From Pelosinus fermentans DSM 17108 (GTDB lineage: Bacteria; Bacillota; Negativicutes; DSM-13327): 64,000 nt of DNA. Numbering within the stretch: the stretch's first letter is position 1; every line of letters begins with the position of its first letter. Shown one piece after another: positions 33,555-41,784 of the stretch. The stretch is from assembly GCF_000271485.2 (NCBI RefSeq), contig NZ_AKVN02000001.1, positions 686,001-750,000 of the forward strand, given 5' to 3'. The position numbers and the translations under genes are program-made. The notes beneath the pieces are model-generated. The model worked only from the letters and a program-made list of their open reading frames with translations, ran no database searches and was not told the origin of the DNA.

Positions 33555-33583
33555 ATATTCTTCGTATCTTCGCGGTTCAAAAT
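33555..33583. repeat. Solo right arm of the GCGAAG-type repeat
   Basis: ATTCTTCGTATCTTCGCGGTTCAAAA matches the right ends of copies at 8242 and 23451. It follows a complete ACAAAG-type copy by five bases, as if one element had inserted into or replaced most of another. Confidence 0.7.
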
Positions 33584-33724
33584 TTTTTATGTTTAAGTAA
33601 CATTTATAGTTATGTAAACATTACCATGAAATAAAAACAGGAATTATTAATAAAAACGCGAATATATATAACCGTATCCAAGATTCAAAATATATTATGT
33701 TAACTAGAAAGAGAGGTAATTGCA

Positions 33725-34408
33725 TTGAGACACCGTAAATTATGCAGTATGGCAACTTTGGGATTCATGACAGTTTCCTTGATTACGACATCCTTTGGCA
33801 GCATTTTTGCTACTCCTGCTTTTGCAGCTGAACCGGAAACTGCTGCTGTGATTAAGGAAGAGAAGAGTAAGAATAATAAAGACTTGTGGGGAGGACTTTT
33901 AGCCGTTGGCGTAATTGCATTAATTGCGGGAAATCATGGCGGAAGTCATGATAATGACTCAGCCAGCAAAAATAGCAATTCGACTTCTGGAAATACTTCC
34001 ACGACTACTCCTTCCAGTCAGAATGTCACAGCAGATCAAAAGCTGGCTGTTGAGTTACTAAATGCTGACCGAGCTAAAAATGGCTTGAGTGCTTTGAAAA
34101 CGAATTCGCAGCTAACAAGTCTTGCTGGAGATTATGCGCAAGATATGATTGATCGTAATTTCTTCGCCCATAATAATCCTGAGGGTCAGACACCTTTTGA
34201 TAGAATGAAGAATGCTGGCATTAGCTATACCTATGCAGGCGAAAACTTAGCTATCAATAGTAATGTGACTGCAGCAGAAACTGCTTTTATGAACAGTTCT
34301 GGACACAGGGCAAACATTCTTAATCAGAATTACACAGATGTTGGCGTTGGTGTTCGTTATAATAACAATGGATCAGCTTATGTGGTACAAGAGTTTATTG
34401 CTAAATAA
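33725..34408 (+). CDS. Secreted CAP/SCP-domain protein (YkwD-like)
   Basis: A 227-aa exported protein. Signal peptide at 1-36: basic start, hydrophobic core, cleavage expected after AFA in TPAFAAEP. A second short hydrophobic stretch (GLLAVGVIALIAG, about 57-69) is followed by a Ser/Thr/Asn-rich linker. The CAP domain spans about 105-227 with LLNADRAKNGL, AHNNPEGQTPFDRM, YAGENLA, and SGHRANILN. Bacillus YkwD-type proteins are related; their activity is unresolved. TTG start after GAGAGG. Confidence 0.87.
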   Translation: MRHRKLCSMATLGFMTVSLITTSFGSIFATPAFAAEPETAAVIKEEKSKNNKDLWGGLLAVGVIALIAGNHGGSHDNDSASKNSNSTSGNTSTTTPSSQNVTADQKLAVELLNADRAKNGLSALKTNSQLTSLAGDYAQDMIDRNFFAHNNPEGQTPFDRMKNAGISYTYAGENLAINSNVTAAETAFMNSSGHRANILNQNYTDVGVGVRYNNNGSAYVVQEFIAK

Positions 34409-34410
34409 AT

Positions 34411-34451
34411 AAAAAAGGATCCTACGGCTTAGCGGCTGTAGGATCCTTTTT
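34411..34451 (+). terminator. Terminator after the CAP-domain gene
   Basis: AAAAAGGATCCTAC and GTAGGATCCTTTTT form a perfect 14-bp stem. Confidence 0.9.
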
Positions 34452-34503
34452 ACTTATATGATACACTATTTTTTAATTACAAGTATAGAGAATATAAAAA
34501 ATA

Positions 34504-34642
34504 CTGAACCGCGAAGGTCACGAAGAAATGCAAAGAACGCGAAGTCATATTATATATTTTTAAAGTATATTAAGCTGTTACCAGCGAGCATGACGAAGCA
34601 ATCCTTTGCACCTTTGTATCCTTCGCGTCTTCGCGTTTCAAA
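34504..34642. repeat. Long intergenic palindromic repeat, GCGAAG type
   Basis: Left arm GAACCGCGAAGGTCACGAAG, right arm CTTCGCGTCTTCGCGTTTC, with an unusually long centre of about 70 bases. The innermost right part (CCTTTGCACCTTTGTATC) resembles the ACAAAG type, so the copy is mixed. Confidence 0.8.
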
Positions 34643-34690
34643 CCGTTTTACTGTTTTAATTTGTCCTATTGTGTATGGACCGCTTAAAAA

Positions 34691-35005
34691 CTAGATCGAA
34701 ACGCCGCATTTTGGACACATGCCGCGATGTCTGTGATAATCAAATTCATGACCACAGCAAGGACATAATTTATAGAGTCGATATTGGCATACTCGATACA
34801 GTTTGTAATATGTTTTATAGGTTTTCACACATTCTTTTTCCGTTTTACATTTCATTTTATCCATATCAGAGCACATGGTAGAATAGCAATCATGCTCAGG
34901 TTTTTTTTTCATACAAGGCTTTTCACAGTCATCCTGATCATCATCGTCATCCATTTTGCAATAATGAGGTTTGGGTTTATAACAATCATATTTAGGATAA
35001 TTCAT
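34691..35005 (-). CDS. Cysteine-rich protein with a C-terminal zinc ribbon
   Basis: A 104-aa protein with 14 cysteines. An acidic run DDDDDQDD (19-26) follows a Tyr/Lys/Pro-rich N-terminus. C81PCC84G and C97PKC100G near the end form a zinc-ribbon-like pair with His residues between them. AAAGGAGG lies directly upstream, so it is probably translated. No family recognised. It is divergent from two SPOCS-domain genes; together they look like a spore-coat or metal-binding locus (inference). Confidence 0.65.
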   Translation of the reverse strand: MNYPKYDCYKPKPHYCKMDDDDDQDDCEKPCMKKKPEHDCYSTMCSDMDKMKCKTEKECVKTYKTYYKLYRVCQYRLYKLCPCCGHEFDYHRHRGMCPKCGVSI

Positions 35006-35210
35006 TGAACTAAATCCTCCTTTTATTTAAAAATTTGACATTGGGTTGCTATATTCTATGCACACCAAGGTAAAAGTGTTATGTTGCAATTTCAAAATAG
35101 TAAATTATTGATGGGGGTAAAACAAGGAATATCTTTTGCAAAACACTTTTTTGCACATAAAATATCCCACTGGCATATATATAAATAGAACATAAAAGGG
35201 GGGGATATGT

Positions 35211-35900
35211 GTGGATGAGAAAGATACACGCTTAGCTGGTTATAACCAATGTACATTGGGTACTGAGACTGGTCCACAGACCATTATCGTTCGACAGGTA
35301 ATCGGTGCGGCTGAAGAGCAAAAGGTATTGGATATTCATGTAGTCGTACCAGATAGAAAACCAGCTATTGAGCAAATTGTAGATGTTTTTGTCAAAGATG
35401 TATGTATCGATTGTGTTGATGTTATTCATAATAAGGTAATTGTACGCGGGGAATTTGAAATTAAAGCGATCTATGTAGCATATTTGCCTGACCAGCCAGT
35501 GCATGCTGTTGAAATTAAACATTTTAAATGGACTCAGGATATTGAAATACCTGGCGCACGCAGAGGTATGGATGCAGATGCAAATGTTATTGTAGAATTT
35601 GTTGATTATGATGTAGATTGTCACAGCCGTGCTTACAAGTACAAATATGGTGATAATGATTGTGACGGTAGTTGCAATGACCACCACCATCACAATGATG
35701 ATTGTGATGATGATTGTGACGATGATTGCGATAATCATCATGATGATTGCGATGACAATGGCCACCACCATCACCATCACAGATGGACTCGTCACTTTGA
35801 TGTATCCGTAGTGCTTAAGATTGTGGCTAAAGTTATGGCGGATCGTCAAGTGCAAATTGGCGGCACAAGCGGTACGATGCCAACTCAACCAAAAGGATGA
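35211..35900 (+). CDS. SPOCS (DUF3794) protein with an Asp/Cys/His-rich insertion
   Basis: A 229-aa protein with a DUF3794/SPOCS domain at about 22-140 (TIIVRQVIGAAEEQKVLD, KVIVRGEFEIKAIYVA, DQPVHAVEIKHFKWTQDIEIPGA). SPOCS domains occur in spore envelope assembly proteins such as SipL. Residues 145-190 are an insertion containing six Cys, twelve His and many Asp, ending in six consecutive His. After it the domain resumes (FDVSVVLKIVAKVMA). The adjacent paralogue lacks this insert. GTG start after GGGGGGG. Metal binding is inferred from composition. Confidence 0.8.
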   Translation: MDEKDTRLAGYNQCTLGTETGPQTIIVRQVIGAAEEQKVLDIHVVVPDRKPAIEQIVDVFVKDVCIDCVDVIHNKVIVRGEFEIKAIYVAYLPDQPVHAVEIKHFKWTQDIEIPGARRGMDADANVIVEFVDYDVDCHSRAYKYKYGDNDCDGSCNDHHHHNDDCDDDCDDDCDNHHDDCDDNGHHHHHHRWTRHFDVSVVLKIVAKVMADRQVQIGGTSGTMPTQPKG

Positions 35901-35938
35901 GCTTGAAAAACCTATTTCGTTAAAAGGGGGGGAGTTTA

Positions 35939-36886
35939 ATGAGTGATGATACAAGGCAAGATTCTGATGAAACTATTGAAAGAGCAATTAATGATGAAAT
36001 GATTTGCGGATGTCCAGAACCGGGTCCGGAAACTATTTCCGTAGAACAGGTTCTAGGGGCAGAAATGAAACAGAAGGTTGTCGAATTTGATATGTTTGTA
36101 CCGGATCCTAAGCCTGATATTGAACAAGTTATTGATGTATATGTAAAAGACGTCGACATCGATAGTGTAGATGTTATTATGAACAAAGTAATTATTCGGG
36201 GAGATCTGGAAGTCAAAGTCATGTATGTAGCCGATTTGCCAAACCAGCCTGTTCATGCATTTGAGAGACGTCATGTACGCTTTACCCGAGATATCGAAAT
36301 TGAGGGTGCTGAACCTGGCATGGATGCTAGTGCTGATGTTGTCGTTGAATATGTGGATTATGATTTTCATTGCCATCATGACAGGCGCAAAGTGCATATC
36401 ACCATTGTTCTTAAATTCTGGGCACGTGTTCTTACTACTACGGAAATGGACGTATATGGATTAACACCTATACCTGGTGCTGGACCAGTGGAATATACCA
36501 GCGCAAATGCACAAAATGGCACATATTCTTCTGGCATGCTCGGAGATGATGATTATGTTTCTGCATCCCAGACAGGCGGTGGAGATATAGAGGGCACCGG
36601 TATTGACAATGTGATTGTCACAGGACCTGGAATTACGCAGACGGCTGGAACAATGATGGGCATTAGCGGAACGGCTACGATCACGGGAAATTCTGTTAAT
36701 ATCCGAACCGGCCCAGGTACAAATTTCCCTGTAGTAACCAAGGTCAATACAGGGGAACGAGTAACGATAAAAGAACAGGCTTTTGGTTGGTATAAAATAG
36801 TTCTTTCCGGTGGTACGACTGGATGGGTTGCTAGCTGGTTAGTTAATACTGGCACTGGTACTGTACCGACAGCCCCTAAAGGGTAA
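35939..36886 (+). CDS. SPOCS (DUF3794) protein with a C-terminal SH3b domain
   Basis: A 315-aa paralogue of the preceding gene. The SPOCS domain (about 25-165) is strongly similar: TISVEQVLGAEMKQKVVE, KVIIRGDLEVKVMYVADLPNQPVHAFERRHVRFTRDIEIEGAEPGMDA, separated here by type, and FHCHHDRRK where the other has its long insert. A Gly/Thr/Ser-rich linker (about 175-240) leads to a bacterial SH3 domain (about 240-303) with NSVNIRTGPGTNFPVV and GWVASWLV, which usually binds cell-wall peptides. No signal peptide. The protein may connect a spore coat layer with cortex or wall (inference). Both genes end in PxxPKG. Confidence 0.82.
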   Translation: MSDDTRQDSDETIERAINDEMICGCPEPGPETISVEQVLGAEMKQKVVEFDMFVPDPKPDIEQVIDVYVKDVDIDSVDVIMNKVIIRGDLEVKVMYVADLPNQPVHAFERRHVRFTRDIEIEGAEPGMDASADVVVEYVDYDFHCHHDRRKVHITIVLKFWARVLTTTEMDVYGLTPIPGAGPVEYTSANAQNGTYSSGMLGDDDYVSASQTGGGDIEGTGIDNVIVTGPGITQTAGTMMGISGTATITGNSVNIRTGPGTNFPVVTKVNTGERVTIKEQAFGWYKIVLSGGTTGWVASWLVNTGTGTVPTAPKG

Positions 36887-36899
36887 TGAGTGCATTAAA

Positions 36900-36947
36900 A
36901 TACCGCACAATCTGCTTGCGATCAAGTAGATTGTGCGGTGTTTGTTT
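36900..36947 (+). terminator. Terminator after the SPOCS-SH3b gene
   Basis: ACCGCACAATCTGCTTG and CAAGTAGATTGTGCGGT pair over 17 positions with one mismatch, followed by GTTTGTTT. Confidence 0.85.
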
Positions 36948-36971
36948 CTAAATAGAGAATTTTCAAGGAGA

Positions 36972-37065
36972 ACGTTAAACGCAGAGGGCACAGAGTTCGC
37001 AGAGAGCACAGAGATTTTAACCTTATCTATTTTTTTCTCAGTGTTCTCTGCGCCTCTGCGGTTCG
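36972..37065. repeat. Intergenic palindromic repeat, ACAGAG type
   Basis: Left arm GTTAAACGCAGAGGGCACAGAG contains an internal duplication (CGCAGAGAGCACAGAG); right arm TCTCTGCGCCTCTGCGGTTC. It fills much of the 314-base gap from 36887 to 37200; nothing else beyond the terminator is seen there. Confidence 0.85.
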
Positions 37066-37200
37066 GTTTACTTTCTATGTTTTAAAGGACGCGGAGCATT
37101 TTTCTTATGAAATAATTTTTAGGGTAGGAGCATATAGTGTATCATGTGCTTTTGAAAATGGATTGATCTGTCATATTTTTAAAATTAAGGGGGGAAAATA

Positions 37201-37992
37201 GTGCTTACTGCTGTTGAATATCTTGGCTCAGTGGGAGTGGGAGTAACAGTACCCCGTGTATTTCGTGCGGATGATGGTAATATTTATGTTGTTAAATTAC
37301 AAAGTAATCCCATGGGTACGAAAGTATTGGTGAATGAATATATAGCATGCTGGTTTGGTGAACGAATGGAGCTGTGTTTCCCTCCAAGTGATCTCATTCA
37401 GATCGAGGAGCAGGTCTTAAAAAAAAATAAATCGCTGCGAGCTACTGGTTTACGCGCTAAGATTCATTTTGCCAGTCAATATATACCAAGTAATAAATAT
37501 GTTGTAAGGACAAATCTATCTAAGGCAAGTAATAAGAGCGCGATGGCAGGAGTGATGTTGTTTGATCATATGTTTCATAATATTGATCGAACAAAGAACC
37601 GTAAAAATCTGTTAGTACGTTTACAAGATTCTGCTTATGTGCTATACGCTATCGATAATTCCCATTTGTTTGTACGTGGACGATGGAATATTAAAACGTT
37701 AGAAAAATTGGCAGAAAAAATTGTTGTAAACCGGCGTAGAGCATATGGCTGGCTGTTGACTTATTTTTTTACTTCTGGAGATTTTAGCCCTTATGCTGCT
37801 AGAGTTAGGGAGATTAAAAAGGAAGATTTAGTCCAGCTAGTAGAATCGATCCCCCAGGAATGGCTGCCTAAAATTGAGGAACGAGATGCACTTTTCAATT
37901 ATATGCTTAGAAGATGTCAGATGGTGGATCAGATTGTTTTACGGTTATGCCAGTCAATTCCGGATGTAAACAGGCGTACCCACTTTTACTAA
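37201..37992 (+). CDS. HipA-like kinase-fold protein
   Basis: A 263-aa protein resembling the HipA_2 family: NIYVVKLQSNPMGTKVLVNEYIACWFGERM near residue 24 looks like the nucleotide-binding Lys region, and MLFDHMFHNIDRTKNRKNLLV with YAIDNSHLF near 118-155 like the catalytic HxxNxxR/N and Mg-binding Asp. It is shorter than toxin HipA (about 440 aa), and there is no HipB antitoxin gene next to it, so a toxin role is not supported. GTG start after GGGGGG. Its 3' end overlaps the convergent transpeptidase gene by 39 bases. Confidence 0.72.
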   Translation: MLTAVEYLGSVGVGVTVPRVFRADDGNIYVVKLQSNPMGTKVLVNEYIACWFGERMELCFPPSDLIQIEEQVLKKNKSLRATGLRAKIHFASQYIPSNKYVVRTNLSKASNKSAMAGVMLFDHMFHNIDRTKNRKNLLVRLQDSAYVLYAIDNSHLFVRGRWNIKTLEKLAEKIVVNRRRAYGWLLTYFFTSGDFSPYAARVREIKKEDLVQLVESIPQEWLPKIEERDALFNYMLRRCQMVDQIVLRLCQSIPDVNRRTHFY

Positions 37993-38589
37993 AGGGTAGA
38001 TTTGCTCTACATTTTGATTATGCATGCGAATACAGCCATTTGAGACCATGGTGCCAATCAGCCAGGGACGATTTGTTCCATGAATTCCATACGAATCATA
38101 ATTGAGACCTAACCAGCGAGTTCCTAAGACGCCTCCAGGATTCATGACTTTGAGTGCAATTGCATAGTTTCCCAGTGGCGTGGGGGTTGTTAGTTTACCA
38201 ATACCTACCGGATATTGATGTATTGGTGTATTGCCATTAAATAGTGTTAGTTGACGAGATGAGGTTGTAATTAGAATATTAGCCCTTGGCAAAGAGAAAT
38301 CCGCTCTTTTGGCGGCTGGTGATAGGGGAGTAATGGTCGTGGTAGTTGCCTGATGCAAACGGCAATAGGTGAGAGGATCTACGATGCCAGTTGCGGGTAA
38401 GTTTTCTTTTTCTTGAAATAAAGTAATTCCACGAATGGTCTGGGTATCGTATTTCTGATGAATCGGTCCCTGGTATAGATTCTTATGGAGCAACAATTGT
38501 TGTATTTCCCCAATGAGGGGATGTTCACTTTCTTCTTCAAAGGCAATGGATGCTAACCTGTGAGACAAATAGAGTGTACGAACATTCAC
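37954..38589 (-). CDS. L,D-transpeptidase (YkuD) with peptidoglycan-binding domain
   Basis: A 211-aa enzyme making 3-3 crosslinks or attaching proteins to peptidoglycan. A PG_binding_1-like helical domain is at about 20-75 (EIQQLLLHKNLYQGPIHQKY, GITLFQEKENLPATG). The YkuD domain is at about 95-211 with YGIHGTNRPWLIG and the catalytic SNGCIRM. No signal peptide or membrane segment is seen, unusual for a wall enzyme unless it acts in the sporulating cell. Start GTG 38589 follows GCAGGAGG; a TTG 18 bases upstream is less likely. Confidence 0.85.
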   Translation of the reverse strand: MNVRTLYLSHRLASIAFEEESEHPLIGEIQQLLLHKNLYQGPIHQKYDTQTIRGITLFQEKENLPATGIVDPLTYCRLHQATTTTITPLSPAAKRADFSLPRANILITTSSRQLTLFNGNTPIHQYPVGIGKLTTPTPLGNYAIALKVMNPGGVLGTRWLGLNYDSYGIHGTNRPWLIGTMVSNGCIRMHNQNVEQIYPLVKVGTPVYIRN

Positions 38590-38819
38590 AACATACACCT
38601 CCTGCAAGATCTTTAGTTATTATATGTAAGTAGAGTTTGGCTGGTGCCATGCATCTTTAACCAAGGACTTGCAGGAATAAAGAGGGGTACATGCAAAATA
38701 AAGAAATTGGACAAAATAATTGTATAAAATATTACTGGTATTTGCAGGCAAACACCGCTATAATATCGAATATAATAATAAATTTGATCTTTTGATGAAT
38801 TATGGAGGTGCATTGCCAT

Positions 38820-39290
38820 ATGGAAGATATAAAATTAGAAAATGAATTGCAGTTGGTCACATTTAAACTGGCCAGTGAGGAATATGGGCTTCCGATTACG
38901 AAAGTTCAGGAAATTAACCGTTTATTGCCAATTACCAAATTACCTCAGACACCTTCGTTTATGGAGGGAATTATTAATCTTAGAGGCCGTATTATCCCTG
39001 TTATCGATTTAAGAAAAAGATTTCAATTGCCGATTACGGAGCATAATGATGATACACGTATTATCGTTGTAGAAATTAATGGACAAACAGTAGGTGTGAC
39101 TGTTGATGCTGTGACAGAAGTCGTGCGGCTAAGTGCTGCAGATGTAGAGGATCCTCCTGCTTCCATCGCTGTAGATTCTCGTTATATTAATGGCGTAGGT
39201 AAGATTGACGATCGCTTAATTATTTTATTGGATAGCAATCAAGTTTTAACAGCACAAGAGGAAATTGCTGTTAAACAATTAAATGATTAG
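38820..39290 (+). CDS. CheW-like chemotaxis coupling protein
   Basis: A 156-aa single CheW domain: LVTFKLASEEYGLPITKVQEI, TPSFMEGIINLRGRIIPVIDLRKRF, and RIIVVEINGQTVGVTVDAVTEVVRL are all present. It couples receptors to CheA. No other chemotaxis gene lies in the window, so it is an orphan copy. ATG 38820 follows GGAGGTG by nine bases. Its stop is immediately followed by ispE, so the two are likely co-transcribed. Confidence 0.9.
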   Translation: MEDIKLENELQLVTFKLASEEYGLPITKVQEINRLLPITKLPQTPSFMEGIINLRGRIIPVIDLRKRFQLPITEHNDDTRIIVVEINGQTVGVTVDAVTEVVRLSAADVEDPPASIAVDSRYINGVGKIDDRLIILLDSNQVLTAQEEIAVKQLND

Positions 39291-40166
39291 ATGAGTATGC
39301 TAACGGTAAAGGGAAATGCAAAAATTAATCTAACGTTAGATGTTCTTTATAAGAGAGAAGATGGGTTTCACCAAGTAGAAATGATTATGCAAGCCATCGA
39401 TCTTGCCGATGTGCTGCGTTTAGAAGAAAGGTCATCGGGTAATATTAGTATTACAGCTACAATTGCTCGCCTGCCTTGTGACCAGAGAAATCTGGCATAT
39501 CGTGCAGCAGCTCTTATAAAAGAGACTTGCCAAGTAAAAAGCGGTGTACATATTTTTATTGATAAAAAAATTCCGGTGGCTGCTGGCTTGGCGGGCGGTA
39601 GTACAGATGCTGCCAGTGTCTTATTAGGCCTAAATCGTTTATGGAAACTGGGCTTAACCATTCCTGAATTGGAATTGTTAGGAAGTAAGCTGGGGTCGGA
39701 TGTGCCTTTTTGTATAAAGGGAGGAACCATGTTAGCTACAGGGCGGGGCGAAATTCTCCAGCCTCTTGCCGATATTAAGCCTTGTTTTGTAATATTGGCA
39801 AAACCTTCAGTAAGTGTTTCTACGGCCTGGGTATATCGTCAGTACCAAGGACAGAATGTGAAAGTTCATCCGAATACCGCTGGAGTAAAATCCAGTCTGG
39901 ATCAGGGAGATTTAGTGGGAGTAGCTAAGGGATTGTGTAATGTCTTAGAATCTGTAACCATTCCAGTCCATCCTGAAATAAGAAAACTGAAACAAGCTAT
40001 GGTGCAACATGGAGCAATGGCTAGCTTAATGTCAGGCAGCGGTCCTACTGTTTTTGGTCTGGCAGAAGATCAGGCTAAGGCAGAATACATTGCACAGAAG
40101 CTTAAAAGTCAATATGCTGCTGACATATTTGTTACTAAAACAGTAGGAAGAAGTGAGGGAATATAA
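39291..40166 (+). CDS. ispE: 4-diphosphocytidyl-2-C-methyl-D-erythritol kinase
   Basis: GHMP kinase of the MEP isoprenoid pathway, 291 aa. The N-terminal AKINLTLDVLYKREDGFHQVEMIMQAI has the catalytic Lys-Asn region and H residue; PVAAGLAGGSTDAA near residue 93 is the ATP-binding loop; SGSGPTVFGL is the C-terminal GHMP motif. It follows the CheW gene with no gap and shares one base with the next start. In Bacillus ispE sits between the yabG-veg-sspF region and purR, matching this location apart from inserted genes. Confidence 0.95.
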   Translation: MSMLTVKGNAKINLTLDVLYKREDGFHQVEMIMQAIDLADVLRLEERSSGNISITATIARLPCDQRNLAYRAAALIKETCQVKSGVHIFIDKKIPVAAGLAGGSTDAASVLLGLNRLWKLGLTIPELELLGSKLGSDVPFCIKGGTMLATGRGEILQPLADIKPCFVILAKPSVSVSTAWVYRQYQGQNVKVHPNTAGVKSSLDQGDLVGVAKGLCNVLESVTIPVHPEIRKLKQAMVQHGAMASLMSGSGPTVFGLAEDQAKAEYIAQKLKSQYAADIFVTKTVGRSEGI

Positions 40167-40861
40167 TGGAACGCCGATTATTGCCAATAAAATTAGACAG
40201 TTATCAGCCCCTCAGGGAAGTGGTCTGTGAAACCTTGCGTAATGCAATCGTTTCAGGTGTTTTGCAGCCTGGTGAGCGCTTGATGGAGATTCAAGTAGCC
40301 GAAGAGCTGGGGGTAAGTCGCACTCCTGTACGGGAAGCCATTCGTAAATTGGAACTGGAAGGATTTGTGGTCATGATACCCCGTCGTGGTACGTATGTAT
40401 CCGATCTTTCCATTAAAGATATCACGGAAGTCTTTGAAGTGCGTACTTCTTTGGATATTTTAGCCGCAGGACTGGCTGCAGAGCGTATTACGGAAGAAGA
40501 ACTTGAACAGATGGAACGTCTGCTGGTGGAAATTGGCGGCTATATTGAACAAAATGACATGGAAAAGATTGTAGAAGCCGATAGCCAGTTTCATGATATT
40601 TTGTATCGGGCCAGCCGCAATGAACGTCTTGTGGGTATTATCAATAATTTGCGGGAGCAATTGACTCGTTTTCGTTCATTGTCGATGTCATATCCAGGGC
40701 GTCTCAAAGCGATGTTTGCCGAACATACTCGCATGGTAGAATCATTAGGGCAGCGCAATGTGGCTTTAGCTCAGCAGTTTGCCGGAGAGCATATGGCGAA
40801 TGCGGAACAAGTTTTATTAAAAAATATGCTGGAACGCGGAGCGGATTCGAGTGAAGAATAG
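40166..40861 (+). CDS. GntR family transcriptional regulator, FadR/FCD type
   Basis: A 231-aa regulator: winged HTH at about 15-80 with LRNAIVSGVLQPGERLMEIQVAEELGVSRTPVREAIRKLELEGFV (shown in the family consensus order), then an FCD ligand domain with VEADSQFHDILYRAS and HTRMVESL containing likely metal-binding His. The start overlaps the ispE stop (TAATG). Ligand unknown; the next gene is a nucleotidyltransferase. Could control its own operon. Confidence 0.87.
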   Translation: MERRLLPIKLDSYQPLREVVCETLRNAIVSGVLQPGERLMEIQVAEELGVSRTPVREAIRKLELEGFVVMIPRRGTYVSDLSIKDITEVFEVRTSLDILAAGLAAERITEEELEQMERLLVEIGGYIEQNDMEKIVEADSQFHDILYRASRNERLVGIINNLREQLTRFRSLSMSYPGRLKAMFAEHTRMVESLGQRNVALAQQFAGEHMANAEQVLLKNMLERGADSSEE

Positions 40862-40959
40862 TTTTTAGGTTTTTGGGATAGTATATAGAAGACTTGTGTT
40901 TTACCTGATGATCAAGTCTTCTGTATTTATACGCATATTCGCATGGGAGGTTTGGGTTT

Positions 40960-41718
40960 ATGTATGATGCCATTATACTGGCTGGCGGTGAAAATAATGA
41001 ACATTTGACTAAGTTTTCATCTCAGCCGTATGAGGCGATGATTGAAATAGCTGGTAAGCCTATGGTGACCTTTGTGGCAGATGCATTGGCTGCTTCCCTC
41101 CAGGTGAAACGGATTTTTATCATGGGACCAATTCTACAATTAAAAAAATGTACCTTTCCTAAAGATACTATTTTACTTGAGGGAGGCCGTACCCTTATTG
41201 AAACGATTCAACTAGGGATCAAGGCTCTTGGACATGAGAATAAGGTATTAATCGTTACGGCTGATATTCCTCTTTTAACACCAGATGCCATTACTGATTT
41301 TCTTCGTCAATGTGACGAGGTCGAGGCCGATTTGTATTATCCGATTGTGAGTAAAGAAATCAATAATAAATGTTATCCCCAAAGCAAACGTACGTATGTG
41401 AGATTTAAAGATGGAACCTATACTGGCGGCAATATTTTTTTGGTGAATCCGGCAATTGTACCTCAATGCCTGACTGTAGCTGAAAGATTGATCAATAATC
41501 GCAAGAATCCATTTAAACTTTGCTGCTTATTAGGATGGGGATTTGTTTTACAATTTTTACTGGGCACATTAAGCTTGACTAAAGTAAAAGAAAGAGTGGA
41601 GATCTTATTGGGTATCACCGGCTCTGTGGTTCAGTCCAGCTATCCTGAGTTGGGGATTGATGTAGACAAACCTAGTGACTTAGAGTTGGTACGGACTACC
41701 TTTTCTTTCCGTATATAA
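40960..41718 (+). CDS. MobA-like nucleotidyltransferase family protein
   Basis: A 252-aa GT-A nucleotidyltransferase. YDAIILAGGENNE resembles the LAGG nucleotide-binding loop, although the following GxGxRM is missing; EIAGKPMVTFVADAL and VTADIPLLTPDAI (the Asp for Mg) fit the family. Proteins of this kind activate a sugar, molybdopterin or alcohol phosphate with an NTP. The C-terminal part has a hydrophobic stretch (CCLLGWGFVLQFLLGTLSL) that is unusual. Substrate unknown. ATG after GGGAGG. Confidence 0.75.
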   Translation: MYDAIILAGGENNEHLTKFSSQPYEAMIEIAGKPMVTFVADALAASLQVKRIFIMGPILQLKKCTFPKDTILLEGGRTLIETIQLGIKALGHENKVLIVTADIPLLTPDAITDFLRQCDEVEADLYYPIVSKEINNKCYPQSKRTYVRFKDGTYTGGNIFLVNPAIVPQCLTVAERLINNRKNPFKLCCLLGWGFVLQFLLGTLSLTKVKERVEILLGITGSVVQSSYPELGIDVDKPSDLELVRTTFSFRI

Positions 41719-41728
41719 TATAGACCAG

Positions 41729-41758
41729 CAAGACTTGGCATACGCCAAGTCTTTTCTT
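41729..41758 (+). terminator. Terminator after the nucleotidyltransferase gene
   Basis: AAGACTTGGC and GCCAAGTCTT pair around ATAC, followed by TTCTT. Confidence 0.85.
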
Positions 41759-41784
41759 ATAAGCAATGACAGGTAAAAGAACGG

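Noticed and set aside
34458-34881. Two short plus-strand frames over the repeat and opposite the Cys-rich gene
   Set aside because: They run through a repeat or antisense to a gene with a strong ribosome site; no start signal.
35232-35954. Minus-strand 240-codon frame opposite the SPOCS gene
   Set aside because: It is the complement of the Asp/His codon run (Ile/Val/Met-rich result) and has no homology or ribosome site.
37201-37992. HipA-like gene as a toxin-antitoxin system
   Set aside because: No HipB-like HTH gene adjoins it, and the protein is much shorter than HipA toxins.
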